Positions 1 through 6,475 of a stretch of 6,503 nt of DNA are shown here, piece after piece. Positions within the stretch are counted from its first letter, which is position 1. Each line of letters starts with the position of its first letter. Source of the DNA: Deltaproteobacteria bacterium (GTDB lineage Bacteria > Desulfobacterota > Dissulfuribacteria > Dissulfuribacterales > UBA3076). The notes under the pieces were generated by a model. That model saw nothing but the letters and a program-made list of their open reading frames with translations. It was not told where the DNA came from and ran no database searches. The stretch lies in NCBI GenBank assembly GCA_030618205.1, contig JAUXDR010000063.1, positions 1 through 6,503 of the forward strand, given 5' to 3'. A program made the translations under genes and the position numbers.

Positions 1-6
1 ACCGCT

Positions 7-2376
7 TCAGCCCAAATACGCCTCTATATCGACCTCATCGATCTGCTCAGGCTTCAAGTAGTGTTTGGCATACTCCTCATAAATGCCTGAACGCAAAAAG
101 AGCTCAAAGATCTCTGCATCGATATGCTCATCTTTTTTCATAAAGCTCATAATGCGGATTGCTTCTGAGAGCGTCTTCCCTTTTTTGTAAGGCCTGTCTG
201 ATGCTGTGAGTGCCTCGAAGATATCGGCAATGGCCATGATGCGTGCCGGGACTGAGAGGTCGTCTTTGGTGAGCCGCCGCGGATAGCCGGTACCGATCAT
301 CGTCTCATGGTGTGTCCCGGCATATTCCGGGATCCGAGTCATATGCTCTGGATAGGGGAGCTGTTCAAGCATTTTGATACTCATGATGACGTGTTCATTG
401 ATTTTGAACCGCTCTTCATCAGTGAGCGTCCCCTTTTCGACACAGAGATTATAGATTTCGCCATAGTTGTACAGAAATTGAGGTACTTCAAGTTTGAATC
501 CCTGCTTTCGGTATGCTTCCTCATCAAAATCGACACGTTCGACCAGATGTTCGAGACGGTCATTAAGCAACTGCTCGACCGCCGGTACTGGCCGTTTTTC
601 AACACCTTCATAACGCATAAGTTCGTTATCGGAAAGCCCTGAACGGTCGTTGAAATGGCGTACCCAGGTCCGTTTGGCGATGGATCGGATGCGCTCTTTT
701 TTCTCTTCGCTCATAGACTCTCCGCCAACATTCGATTCGGCAATGAAAGCAAAATCATCCATTAATGCCCGGTGCTGCTGTTCTTTCCATGCTTGAAGTG
801 TTTCTTGGTCTTCACCCTTAATGAGGCGTTCATAATACTCGATCTCAATATCTCTCCAGATCACCTCAAACCGGGTACGGATCTCGTGAATGCGGTTATA
901 GATGGTCTCGAGCTTGGTCGCTTTGTCGACCACATACTCAGGGGTCGTGATCTTACCGCAGTCATGCAGCCATGCACCCATCTCAAATTCTTCCCACTCC
1001 TCGTCGCTGCCGAATTTGAAACCTTTAAACGTACCCTCCTTCATCCTATCAGCCGCCTTGGCCAGCATCACGGCAATGACAGGCACACGCTTACAGTGCC
1101 CTCCGGTATAAGGCGATTTTGCGTCAATAGCATCGGCGATCAATTTGATGAAAGAATCCATCAGCTCTTTTTGCGCTTCCTGATAAGCCCGGATACTCTC
1201 CGACATCGAAACCAGGGAATCAGACAACTCTATCAACTCAATAATATTGCTCTTAACAGGCCCCACTTCATCAAAATGCCGCGCTTTAATCTTTTCGTTT
1301 TGCACCATCAGTTCCCTGATCGGTTTGACAATGCGGGAGGTGGTAAAAAAAATCATCGGGATGCTCAGCAGCAACACAAACAGTGCAGCCCCAAAAGAAT
1401 AGAGAATTTTTTCCAGATAGGGTCTTAGCATCACATCGGCATGGACACTGAAGCCCAGATAGGTATTGGCGCCCAGCTCAGTGGAGAGGGCTGTGACCAT
1501 GGCAAAAATCTGTTTTCCATCTTCGTCATAGCTGAATATCCGGTCTGTTTTTCCCTCTTTAAGCGCATTGTTCAACGGTTCGTCGACCTGTTCCTCGTCA
1601 CTGATGGATGAGGCGATGATGGAGCCGTCTCTGCCAAACATATAGATCTTGCTCGTTGGGGCAAACGACTGCCGCTGCAGCAGTGCGTTGAGCTTCGGTA
1701 AGGTGAAATCGATGGCCAGTACCGCCCCGGTGTCACTGATCATTTTTGAAAATGTGATCCCTTTTTGCCCGAGGTTGCGAAAAAGGTAAGGATCGCTCCT
1801 GATGGCCTTATCGCTTTGTGTCGCCTGGGTAAACCATGGACGTACATTGGCCACATAACCAGATGGTTCATTTCGACTTGAAATCAGGGCCAATGTCTCA
1901 TCAAGATAGTCAAAGCTGCGTATCCTGCCCTGTGAGGCATTATAGATCTTGATCACCATCCATCGGGTATTTTTCGGTGCCTTGAATACCTTGTGAAGCT
2001 CCGTCGAACTGTGCATATTGACCACTTCGAAAAAGTCGCCGTTCGCATGACCGACATAGATGGCATAGATATTGTTGTTGTGCTGCATGTTGTGTGCATA
2101 ACGACTGATGGTCTCAAGCGGCAGCTTCTCGCTGATTGTATCGGCGATGCCGGGATAGAGTTCAGTATGGTAGAGCATCTCTTTGGAAAGCTGATCGCTG
2201 TCCTGAATATGCAGGGTGATCTTTTCAGAGATCTGATAGAAAGTTTTATGGGTGGCATCCAGTGCCATCTTCTGGCTATAATAGTACTGCAGCCCCAAAA
2301 GCGATGCAGCAACAAGCCCCACAACGATCAGAAAATTGGTGAGAATATTGGTGCGAATCGTGATATTGCGGAACAT
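7..2376 (-). CDS. Membrane-bound Cache-HAMP-HD-GYP cyclic-di-GMP phosphodiesterase
   Basis: This 789-residue protein is a likely inner-membrane sensor that hydrolyses cyclic di-GMP. Seen in order: a transmembrane segment (about 12-32); a large extracytoplasmic region (about 36-320) resembling a double Cache sensor; a second transmembrane segment (about 323-345); a HAMP-like linker starting at the IVKPIREL motif (349-356) and running to about 400; and an HD-GYP domain (about 405-780). HD-GYP landmarks are YTGGHCKRV (His427), HDCGK (His471, Asp472, Lys475), His662, HHE (689-691), GYP (697-699) and Asp718 in the IADIFEAL motif. These match the usual di-metal ligand set. About 155 extra residues (roughly 488-648) separate the HD motif from the rest of the domain. 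The usual Asp of HHExxDGxGYP is Ile694. The ATG start has an AAGGGGG ribosome site five bases upstream and gives a proper membrane anchor. The stimulus sensed by the Cache region cannot be read from sequence. Confidence 0.93.
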   Translation of the reverse strand: MFRNITIRTNILTNFLIVVGLVAASLLGLQYYYSQKMALDATHKTFYQISEKITLHIQDSDQLSKEMLYHTELYPGIADTISEKLPLETISRYAHNMQHNNNIYAIYVGHANGDFFEVVNMHSSTELHKVFKAPKNTRWMVIKIYNASQGRIRSFDYLDETLALISSRNEPSGYVANVRPWFTQATQSDKAIRSDPYLFRNLGQKGITFSKMISDTGAVLAIDFTLPKLNALLQRQSFAPTSKIYMFGRDGSIIASSISDEEQVDEPLNNALKEGKTDRIFSYDEDGKQIFAMVTALSTELGANTYLGFSVHADVMLRPYLEKILYSFGAALFVLLLSIPMIFFTTSRIVKPIRELMVQNEKIKARHFDEVGPVKSNIIELIELSDSLVSMSESIRAYQEAQKELMDSFIKLIADAIDAKSPYTGGHCKRVPVIAVMLAKAADRMKEGTFKGFKFGSDEEWEEFEMGAWLHDCGKITTPEYVVDKATKLETIYNRIHEIRTRFEVIWRDIEIEYYERLIKGEDQETLQAWKEQQHRALMDDFAFIAESNVGGESMSEEKKERIRSIAKRTWVRHFNDRSGLSDNELMRYEGVEKRPVPAVEQLLNDRLEHLVERVDFDEEAYRKQGFKLEVPQFLYNYGEIYNLCVEKGTLTDEERFKINEHVIMSIKMLEQLPYPEHMTRIPEYAGTHHETMIGTGYPRRLTKDDLSVPARIMAIADIFEALTASDRPYKKGKTLSEAIRIMSFMKKDEHIDAEIFELFLRSGIYEEYAKHYLKPEQIDEVDIEAYLG

Positions 2377-2381
2377 GCTCG

Positions 2382-2388
2382 CCCCCTT
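2382..2388 (-). promoter_or_regulatory. Ribosome binding site of the HD-GYP gene
   Basis: On the minus strand AAGGGGG lies five bases before the ATG at 2376. This purine run supports that start, which also keeps the first transmembrane segment intact. Confidence 0.6.
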
Positions 2389-2408
2389 GCCCGGGAAGTA
2401 ATAGATTC

Positions 2409-2437
2409 ATTCTAAATTAGTTTGATTTGTTTGATAA
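2409..2437 (-). promoter_or_regulatory. Candidate sigma70-type promoter for the HD-GYP gene
   Basis: Reading the minus strand, TTATCA (2437-2432, 4 of 6 matches to the -35 consensus) is followed after exactly 17 bases by TAGAAT (2414-2409, 5 of 6 matches to the -10 consensus). Transcription would begin near 2402 and leave a leader of about 25 bases before the ATG. It lies in the 99-base gap after the hydrolase gene, which suggests the phosphodiesterase can be transcribed on its own. No terminator hairpin is visible in the gap, so read-through from upstream is also possible. Confidence 0.4.
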
Positions 2438-2475
2438 GAACTTGCTTTTTTGTGTGTGGAGTATAGGGAAATCTA

Positions 2476-3333
2476 TCATAGTCTCCCATCACTATACTTT
2501 TGCCTCAAGTAGGCGACCAAACGCTCCCGATAGCATGCGTGCACAAAAGCTTCAATATGGCCTCCTCCCGGTACGATCCACAGGTCTTTTGGCTGCCCGG
2601 CCGCTTGGTATAATTGCCGGGCATGATATACCGGCACGATTGGATCGTTTTCACCGTGGATGATCAACACTGGAATCGGCGTCACCTGCGCGATGGCATC
2701 GAGGGGGTTGAACTTATCCGAGACAGCAAGAGAGAGAGGCCACTGCAAAGGCCACGTCAACCAGAAGTCTGCAAGCTTCTCGCGGAAGATCTGCTGGTAC
2801 CCGGAAAATGTACCTTCGATAACCAGTGCCTTGATATGGCGGCGGTAGGGAGAAGTAGCAACGCTGTGTATGGCAACAGACCCGCCCAGGCTCTGGCCGA
2901 AAACGATCAGACGGTCAGGATCGATAGGAGCCGTTTCTACAAGGTAATCAATAGCCGAGGCGACATCCTTGTGAATGCCGCCGATGTCAGGCTCGCCTTC
3001 CGATGCACCATAGCCACGGTAGTCCATCAAGAAGACATTGAATCGTCTTTCCGGCAACCAAGAGACGTTGTGAATGTGGGTACTGATGTTCTGCGCGTTT
3101 CCATGCAAATATAGAACGGTCCCAAGGGCTTCCCCTGAAGCAGGTAAAAACCATCCATGGAGCTTGATACCGTCGGAAGAACCGAAATAGACGTCACAAT
3201 ACGTCAACCCTAAAGCACAGGGTGTTGACACGTGCGTATCATCGGGGTGGAAAAACAATCCGTTACAGCCTGCCAGAACCAACGCCAACCCAATAATAAG
3301 CCGGTATCCCTTAATCAGAAATAAACCTGCCAT
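2476..3333 (-). CDS. Alpha/beta hydrolase lipoprotein
   Basis: This is a 285-residue serine hydrolase of the alpha/beta fold, similar in pattern to BEM46/YfhR-like and S33-type hydrolases. The N-terminus is a lipoprotein signal: basic residues Lys8 and Arg11, a hydrophobic stretch, and the lipobox LAGC with Cys23 as the predicted lipidated residue. The enzyme is therefore probably anchored in the envelope. Catalytic landmarks are the HGN oxyanion-type motif (77-79), the nucleophile elbow GQSLGG with Ser148, Asp230 in HGENDPIVP and His259 in GGGHIEAF. The full triad is present, so the enzyme should be active. The substrate is unknown; esters or lipids of the envelope are a guess from location. 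Its ATG lies inside the end of the DUF4105 gene (19-base overlap) with an AGAGG about ten bases upstream, pointing to translational coupling. Confidence 0.9.
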   Translation of the reverse strand: MAGLFLIKGYRLIIGLALVLAGCNGLFFHPDDTHVSTPCALGLTYCDVYFGSSDGIKLHGWFLPASGEALGTVLYLHGNAQNISTHIHNVSWLPERRFNVFLMDYRGYGASEGEPDIGGIHKDVASAIDYLVETAPIDPDRLIVFGQSLGGSVAIHSVATSPYRRHIKALVIEGTFSGYQQIFREKLADFWLTWPLQWPLSLAVSDKFNPLDAIAQVTPIPVLIIHGENDPIVPVYHARQLYQAAGQPKDLWIVPGGGHIEAFVHACYRERLVAYLRQKYSDGRL

Positions 3334-5240
3334 TTTAAAGCTGCCTCTGTAAATGCGCTGCCGAACTCGCGCTTTTGGGAAATTTCCAATCTCAATGCAC
3401 TCTGATCGGATAAGCTCAAACGTTGATTAAGGGCAATCTCATAGGTGGTGCAGGTAATACCCTGAAAAAATCCCAGCAGACGCGCTGACAGCCCAATTCG
3501 CCACTGTTTTGAAAAATCGCAATAAATACCCAGAGTTGGTCCTACCCCCACGGCAACATTTTTTTGGAAACGGTCATTTATCATTGCTGATCCTTCGGCA
3601 AAGGCAAAGACCAGTGCCTTTGACGGCAAGTCATAGCTGAGCCCGACTCCGGCATTCAATTGCCCGGTTAGCGGCCTGTCATCAGAGGCAAAACGCATAC
3701 GCCCTATAGCCACATTCGCCTTCCAGGAAAGAGGCTTCAACAAACGGCCATGGGGCACCACTGATAATATATCGACAAAACCGATGCGCTCCAGGCTTAC
3801 CTTGTCTTTGCTGGGATAGTATCGTACGGCAGCGTTGAGAAATTCGAGCTGTGCTCCGCGTACAAACCCGCCCTGTGGATCGAGTAGATCGTGATAGACG
3901 TGTCTAAAATCGAACTGCAGAAACTGCAAGGGATCTTCATAACCATATCCGATTCCAATACGGGCGCTTTTGTGGCCTTGGTCCGGTCGGACTTCGGGCG
4001 TCTTGAACTGTGGGATCTGTGGTGGAACGTCCAGACGACTCCTTGCCTCCAGTAGCGGCAGGAGAAGATGGTGATCATCCGGCCTGTAACTCAAGAAGTC
4101 GAACGCCTGCCGGTATTCCGAATACTCCACTGCCAGCTCCAGTGCCTGGGCATGATCGTGTGGGTTGAGCCTTTGTAAAGCTTCTGCATTGGCCGCTATT
4201 TTTCCCTTTGCAAGGTCCTTTGCGATCACCAGCAGATCATTTTCCATACCAAGCGCACGTTGCTTCAGGACCGTGCTGCGGGCCGGGCGAAACCTGACCC
4301 CTTTGAGGAGACCGGGCACTTCAGTGACGGCCCGGACTGTATCGGCAGGAACAGCCCACCATTGGAACTGATCGGTGAGGTGAAGCGAGGGGCGTGCTAC
4401 CTCCAGCAACGACAGTAATTGGTAAGAGCAGTTCTCGTCGAGAAAATAATAGTCAAAATAAGCCGGCTGCAATTCCCACACGTGCATCAGCATGAGCAGG
4501 ATTTCCGCCGGCGTCAGGTCGAGGCGGTATTCCCAGATATCTCGATTGTCGATATCACCGTACTCCTTAACCCTCACGGAATAACGGGAAATCGAAAACT
4601 TGCCGGGATAGCCTCCAAACAATCCTCTTAACGCGAAAGACAGCCCGTATTCCTGCTCGGTGATAGCGACAAAACTGACTGTCTGGGCCAGCAGCCTGGT
4701 GCTCTCGTCCTGTGACGGCGCATCGATTCTGAGCAGTGTGTGCCCAAACATGGAAGCCGGATTGTTGAGAAATGCCACTGGAAAAATAAGTGTGATTTCG
4801 TCTGGATCGAGTTCAGCAATCCAGGTGCAAAATTGAGGACAAGGCTGTTCCGGCAAGCGTTTCGGATCGAAATGTAATTCCTGTTTCAGCCAATGATAAC
4901 GTGCGATAAAGGCGCATTGAGGATGTTGCTTTTCGTCTCCTGCCTTGCCTGAGGAAAAAAAACTTGCCAGGGTAGCTTCCAGTTCCGCCTCCGGATCGCT
5001 TTTTCCATCAGGCGCAAGAAAAAAGGATTCAGCATCTACCAGGCTTTTCATACCCGGCATTAACAGCTTTGGTTTATAATGCAATAACACCTGCCACTCG
5101 CGCCGTTCCCACAAACGCTTTTCATGCGCGCGTTGTATCAGTTCTTGTAAATAGGTACCGTCCATCGCAAAAGATGTGGATGGAAACGTTAAAGTGACAA
5201 GACACAGGAGAAGAGCAAACAGGGCGACCTTTTTGGTCAA
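3315..5240 (-). CDS. DUF4105 (Lnb N-terminal periplasmic domain) exported protein with barrel-like C-terminus
   Basis: This 641-residue exported protein starts with a signal peptide (two lysines, a hydrophobic core, then SFA before residue 26). Residues about 30-145 form an N-terminal region usual for this family. The DUF4105/Lnb-like core runs about 150-320 and carries the signature LNNPASMFGHTLLRID (158-173) and later DENCSYQLLSLLE (268-280). His167 and Cys271 sit in an order that recalls circularly permuted papain-like enzymes, but catalysis is inference. From about 425 to the end, alternating hydrophobic strands and a terminal Tyr-Phe resemble an outer-membrane beta-barrel. The start is TTG: an in-frame stop lies near 5400 and no ATG, GTG or other TTG precedes it in frame. 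No clear ribosome site is visible. It probably forms an operon with the overlapping hydrolase gene and perhaps with the upstream lipoprotein. The biochemical role is unknown. Confidence 0.88.
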   Translation of the reverse strand: MTKKVALFALLLCLVTLTFPSTSFAMDGTYLQELIQRAHEKRLWERREWQVLLHYKPKLLMPGMKSLVDAESFFLAPDGKSDPEAELEATLASFFSSGKAGDEKQHPQCAFIARYHWLKQELHFDPKRLPEQPCPQFCTWIAELDPDEITLIFPVAFLNNPASMFGHTLLRIDAPSQDESTRLLAQTVSFVAITEQEYGLSFALRGLFGGYPGKFSISRYSVRVKEYGDIDNRDIWEYRLDLTPAEILLMLMHVWELQPAYFDYYFLDENCSYQLLSLLEVARPSLHLTDQFQWWAVPADTVRAVTEVPGLLKGVRFRPARSTVLKQRALGMENDLLVIAKDLAKGKIAANAEALQRLNPHDHAQALELAVEYSEYRQAFDFLSYRPDDHHLLLPLLEARSRLDVPPQIPQFKTPEVRPDQGHKSARIGIGYGYEDPLQFLQFDFRHVYHDLLDPQGGFVRGAQLEFLNAAVRYYPSKDKVSLERIGFVDILSVVPHGRLLKPLSWKANVAIGRMRFASDDRPLTGQLNAGVGLSYDLPSKALVFAFAEGSAMINDRFQKNVAVGVGPTLGIYCDFSKQWRIGLSARLLGFFQGITCTTYEIALNQRLSLSDQSALRLEISQKREFGSAFTEAALKWQVYF

Positions 5241-5391
5241 ATGGTATGTGGACGGGACAGCGATTTTAAACTCGGCAACCCGAAGAAATGCCGCCAGGTA
5301 CTTAGTCCGAATCAGGGTGCTCCAAATCAGAAACGTATTATTGATTCGGCCGCGCCGTATCTTTTGTTTTGATTGTGAAGGCGCAACGCGG
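5241..5391 (-). other. Intergenic gap between lipoprotein and DUF4105 genes
   Basis: This 151-base gap has no convincing terminator and no promoter matching both the -35 and -10 consensus. A short GC-rich inverted stretch (CGGCcgcGCCG, 5347-5357) is followed by T-rich sequence only on the plus strand, where no gene needs ending. Read-through from the lipoprotein gene into DUF4105 is therefore the simplest reading, though the gap is longer than usual inside an operon. Confidence 0.4.
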
Positions 5392-5826
5392 CTAATCCTT
5401 CAGGTAGGGATCGGCCGAGATTTCCGAATCAAGCATTGCCAGCAGTTCCTCAGGAGTAACCTGATCAGATCTGAACAGGGTGCTGAATTTGTTCTTGGTA
5501 AGAGAAAAGAATTCCGGTTTGCGGGAATCGGGAATACCCATAAGAGTAGCCAGCGATGTCAGATGTTCGCCGCCGCCCACGGCCATATCTGTTCTCAAAC
5601 GTTCGAAGTTATCCTTTGTGAATTCTAAGGCTTGTTTTTCAGATTCGTCAGAAGATGACCCCGGACTGGTGCTGGATGTGGCGTTTGTGGAAGACCCGCT
5701 GGTAGCTTTGACACTTTTCGTTGTGCCTTCAGTGGACTTCGTAGTCGCATAAAAACACGATGATACTACTGCCACGACAGCAAAAACCGCAATCAACCAA
5801 GAGATTCGAGATATGACAGAGCGCAT
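5392..5826 (-). CDS. Small DUF3015-like lipoprotein
   Basis: This 144-residue protein has a lipoprotein signal (Arg2, Arg7, a hydrophobic stretch, then VSSC with Cys24 as the predicted lipidation site). A low-complexity Ser/Thr-rich linker (about 28-60) follows, then a compact C-terminal domain (about 65-144). The C-terminal motif FERLRTDMAVGGGEHLTSLA resembles the part of DUF3015 proteins that reads like an N-terminal helix followed by GGGEYL-type residues. The match is from memory and the usual N-terminal part of DUF3015 is not obvious. The reading frame is open back to 5904, but ATG 5826 is preferred: it has AGAGGTG just upstream, begins a clean signal peptide, and the longer version would start on top of the predicted promoter. 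The function is unknown; its neighbours suggest an envelope role with the DUF4105 protein. Confidence 0.8.
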   Translation of the reverse strand: MRSVISRISWLIAVFAVVAVVSSCFYATTKSTEGTTKSVKATSGSSTNATSSTSPGSSSDESEKQALEFTKDNFERLRTDMAVGGGEHLTSLATLMGIPDSRKPEFFSLTKNKFSTLFRSDQVTPEELLAMLDSEISADPYLKD

Positions 5827-5829
5827 AAA

Positions 5830-5836
5830 CACCTCT
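5830..5836 (-). promoter_or_regulatory. Ribosome binding site deciding the lipoprotein start
   Basis: On the minus strand AGAGGTG sits just before the ATG at 5826, with the GAGG core five bases away. This selects 5826 over the in-frame ATG at 5904, which has no such site and would add 26 residues in front of the signal peptide. Confidence 0.7.
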
Positions 5837-5901
5837 TTGTAGGTTAAAGTTTCCCAGATAAAGATCAGAAGTTGGTTTTTTTGTTTTTTAACGACTAAAT
5901 A

Positions 5902-5930
5902 CATCTATCAAAAGGCAATTTATGTGTCAA
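5902..5930 (-). promoter_or_regulatory. Candidate promoter of the lipoprotein/DUF4105 operon
   Basis: Reading the minus strand, a perfect TTGACA (5930-5925) is followed after 17 bases by TAGATG (5907-5902), a weak -10 with 3 of 6 consensus bases. Transcription would start near 5895 and give a leader of about 70 bases containing an A-rich run. The -35 box overlaps the right-hand arm (in minus-strand reading) of a strong inverted repeat, so a repressor or other dimeric regulator bound there would block the polymerase. A weak -10 with a perfect -35 would also suit an activator. Confidence 0.45.
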
Positions 5931-5956
5931 GTTTAATCTCGACACATAATATTGCC
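5914..5956. repeat. Imperfect palindrome, 15-bp arms, over the operon promoter
   Basis: The left arm GGCAATTTATGTGTC (5914-5928) and the right arm GACACATAATATTGCC (5941-5956) are reverse complements apart from one extra base (T5950). The 12-base centre is 5929-5940. The inner nine pairs are perfect. As DNA this could be an operator; as RNA it would form a long stem with a single bulge. It is not followed by a T-run on either strand, so a classical terminator is unlikely. It covers the -35 box of the minus-strand promoter. Confidence 0.75.
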
Positions 5957-5995
5957 GGTTGGCTAGATAGTGTGAGAATAATTTTGCTTCGCTGA

Positions 5996-6030
5996 AGTTG
6001 TGGGGTCTCCCGCCTCCACGTCCCACAATT
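5996..6030 (+). repeat. Inverted repeat with ten-base arms
   Basis: Arms 5996-6005 (AGTTGTGGGG) and 6021-6030 (TCCCACAATT) pair along their full length if two G-U pairs are allowed. The central seven pairs (TTGTGGG with CCCACAA) are perfect, and the loop is 15 bases. The G-U pairs only work in a plus-strand transcript. No T-run follows directly. The left arm could instead pair with CCTCCAC at 6013-6019 inside the loop. Confidence 0.5.
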
Positions 6031-6154
6031 GACTACGTCAGTGGTTCTGACAGAAAATAAATTTTTGAGTTTTACAAAGGCTTCTTACTGTTGTCTTTTC
6101 TGCATACCAAGGCTATCCTGGTCCGTGATTTCTAAGGAAAAATAGGGGACATTG

Positions 6155-6183
6155 TTGACTGAGTTGAATAAGTGTGATAAGGA
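6155..6183 (+). promoter_or_regulatory. Weak candidate promoter upstream of the pabB fragment
   Basis: On the plus strand TTGACT (5 of 6 matches to the -35 consensus) in the stretch near 6155-6160 is followed after about 17 bases by TAAGGA, preceded by TG as in an extended -10. The -10 match is poor, so this is only a possibility. It would leave a leader of about 45 bases before the ATG at 6233. Confidence 0.2.
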
Positions 6184-6205
6184 ATTGAGAATAAATAATT
6201 ATGAG

Positions 6206-6222
6206 GAGGGGTTAAGTCCCTC
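6206..6222 (+). promoter_or_regulatory. Hairpin masking a ribosome-site-like purine run before the pabB fragment
   Basis: GAGGGG (6206-6211) pairs with TCCCTC (6217-6222) around a five-base loop, including one G-U pair. It covers most of the strong Shine-Dalgarno-like AGGAGGGG at 6204-6211. That run lies 21 bases before ATG 6233, too far for normal initiation unless the hairpin brings the two together. Confidence 0.3.
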
Positions 6223-6232
6223 AGTTTAGATC

Positions 6233-6475
6233 ATGAATCCACCCTATGTCACCGGAAAACCCTATCCTCTGGATGCAGCACGCGTTTTAGAGGGGCTTAA
6301 TAAAACAGATTGCTTTGTATTTCTTGAAACTTCAAGGGTTGCCGGAGAGGAAAACACCTCATACCTCTTTTTAAATCCAATAAAAATTCTTACTGCATAC
6401 GGCTTTGATGATCTGGAGCCTCTTTACAAATCCATGGAGACGGCCCTTGACAGGGGATACTATCTGGCTGGATAA
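6233..6475 (+). pseudogene. pabB: Truncated aminodeoxychorismate synthase component I (PabB-like) N-terminus
   Basis: The 80-residue product resembles the N-terminal segment of PabB, the chorismate-using subunit of 4-amino-4-deoxychorismate synthase in folate synthesis. Pointers are ETSR followed by SYLFLNPIKILTAY (about 51-66) and the GYYLAG turn (75-80), which in the family leads into a [WF]-[IV]-S-Y-E-A stretch. Full proteins are about 450 residues or longer, and the chorismate-binding domain is absent here. A TAA stop at 6473-6475 cuts the frame. Reading one base back, the following bases give Trp-Ile-Ser, as expected after GYYLAG, so a frameshift deletion is likely. An in-frame stop at 6227-6229 fixes the start at 6233 or later. 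The window ends 28 bases after the stop, so the rest of the gene may lie outside it. A free-standing short protein or a sequencing error cannot be excluded. Confidence 0.55.

Larger units (their letters stand above)
5957..6232. other. Non-coding region between divergent genes, with small stem-loops
   Basis: I see no open reading frame of useful length and no tRNA or other recognised RNA. The stretch holds an inverted repeat at 5996-6030, a short hairpin at 6037-6051 (GTCAG, loop TGGTT, CTGAC), a bulged hairpin at about 6106-6122 and a hairpin at 6206-6222 over a purine-rich ribosome-site-like sequence. It is AT-rich apart from the C-rich patch near 6006-6024. It could be a degraded gene or mobile-element remnant, but nothing identifies which. 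Confidence 0.45.

Noticed and set aside
772..1428. A 218-codon plus-strand open frame opposite the HD-GYP gene
   Set aside because: It lies wholly antisense to a strongly supported HD-GYP domain, its translation shows no recognisable motif, and no ribosome site supports it.
1993..2415. A 140-codon plus-strand open frame opposite the Cache region
   Set aside because: It is antisense to the well-supported sensor protein and shows no family features.
2614..3114. A 166-codon plus-strand open frame opposite the hydrolase gene
   Set aside because: It is the shadow of a hydrolase with a complete catalytic triad and has no recognisable domain.
5345..5372. GC-rich CGGCcgcGCCG followed by a T-rich run as a plus-strand terminator
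   Set aside because: The stem is only four pairs, the T-run is interrupted, and no plus-strand gene lies upstream.
5176..5628. A 150-codon plus-strand open frame spanning the DUF4105 start and the lipoprotein end
   Set aside because: It overlaps two supported minus-strand genes and the translation has no signal, domain or ribosome site.
5827..5904. An upstream ATG extension of the lipoprotein gene starting at 5904
   Set aside because: It would place 26 residues before a clean lipoprotein signal, has no ribosome site, and begins on the predicted -10 element.
6001..6020. Resemblance of TCTCCCGCCTCCAC to the 3' end of tmRNA, as left by an island inserted in ssrA
   Set aside because: The match is short, needs gaps against the usual T-arm, lacks the terminal CCA, and no tmRNA 5' part, integrase or second attachment copy is present.
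6140..6155. AAAATAGGGGACATT, reminiscent of palindromic repeats linked to REP-associated transposases
   Set aside because: There is only one copy, with no inverted partner and no transposase in the window.
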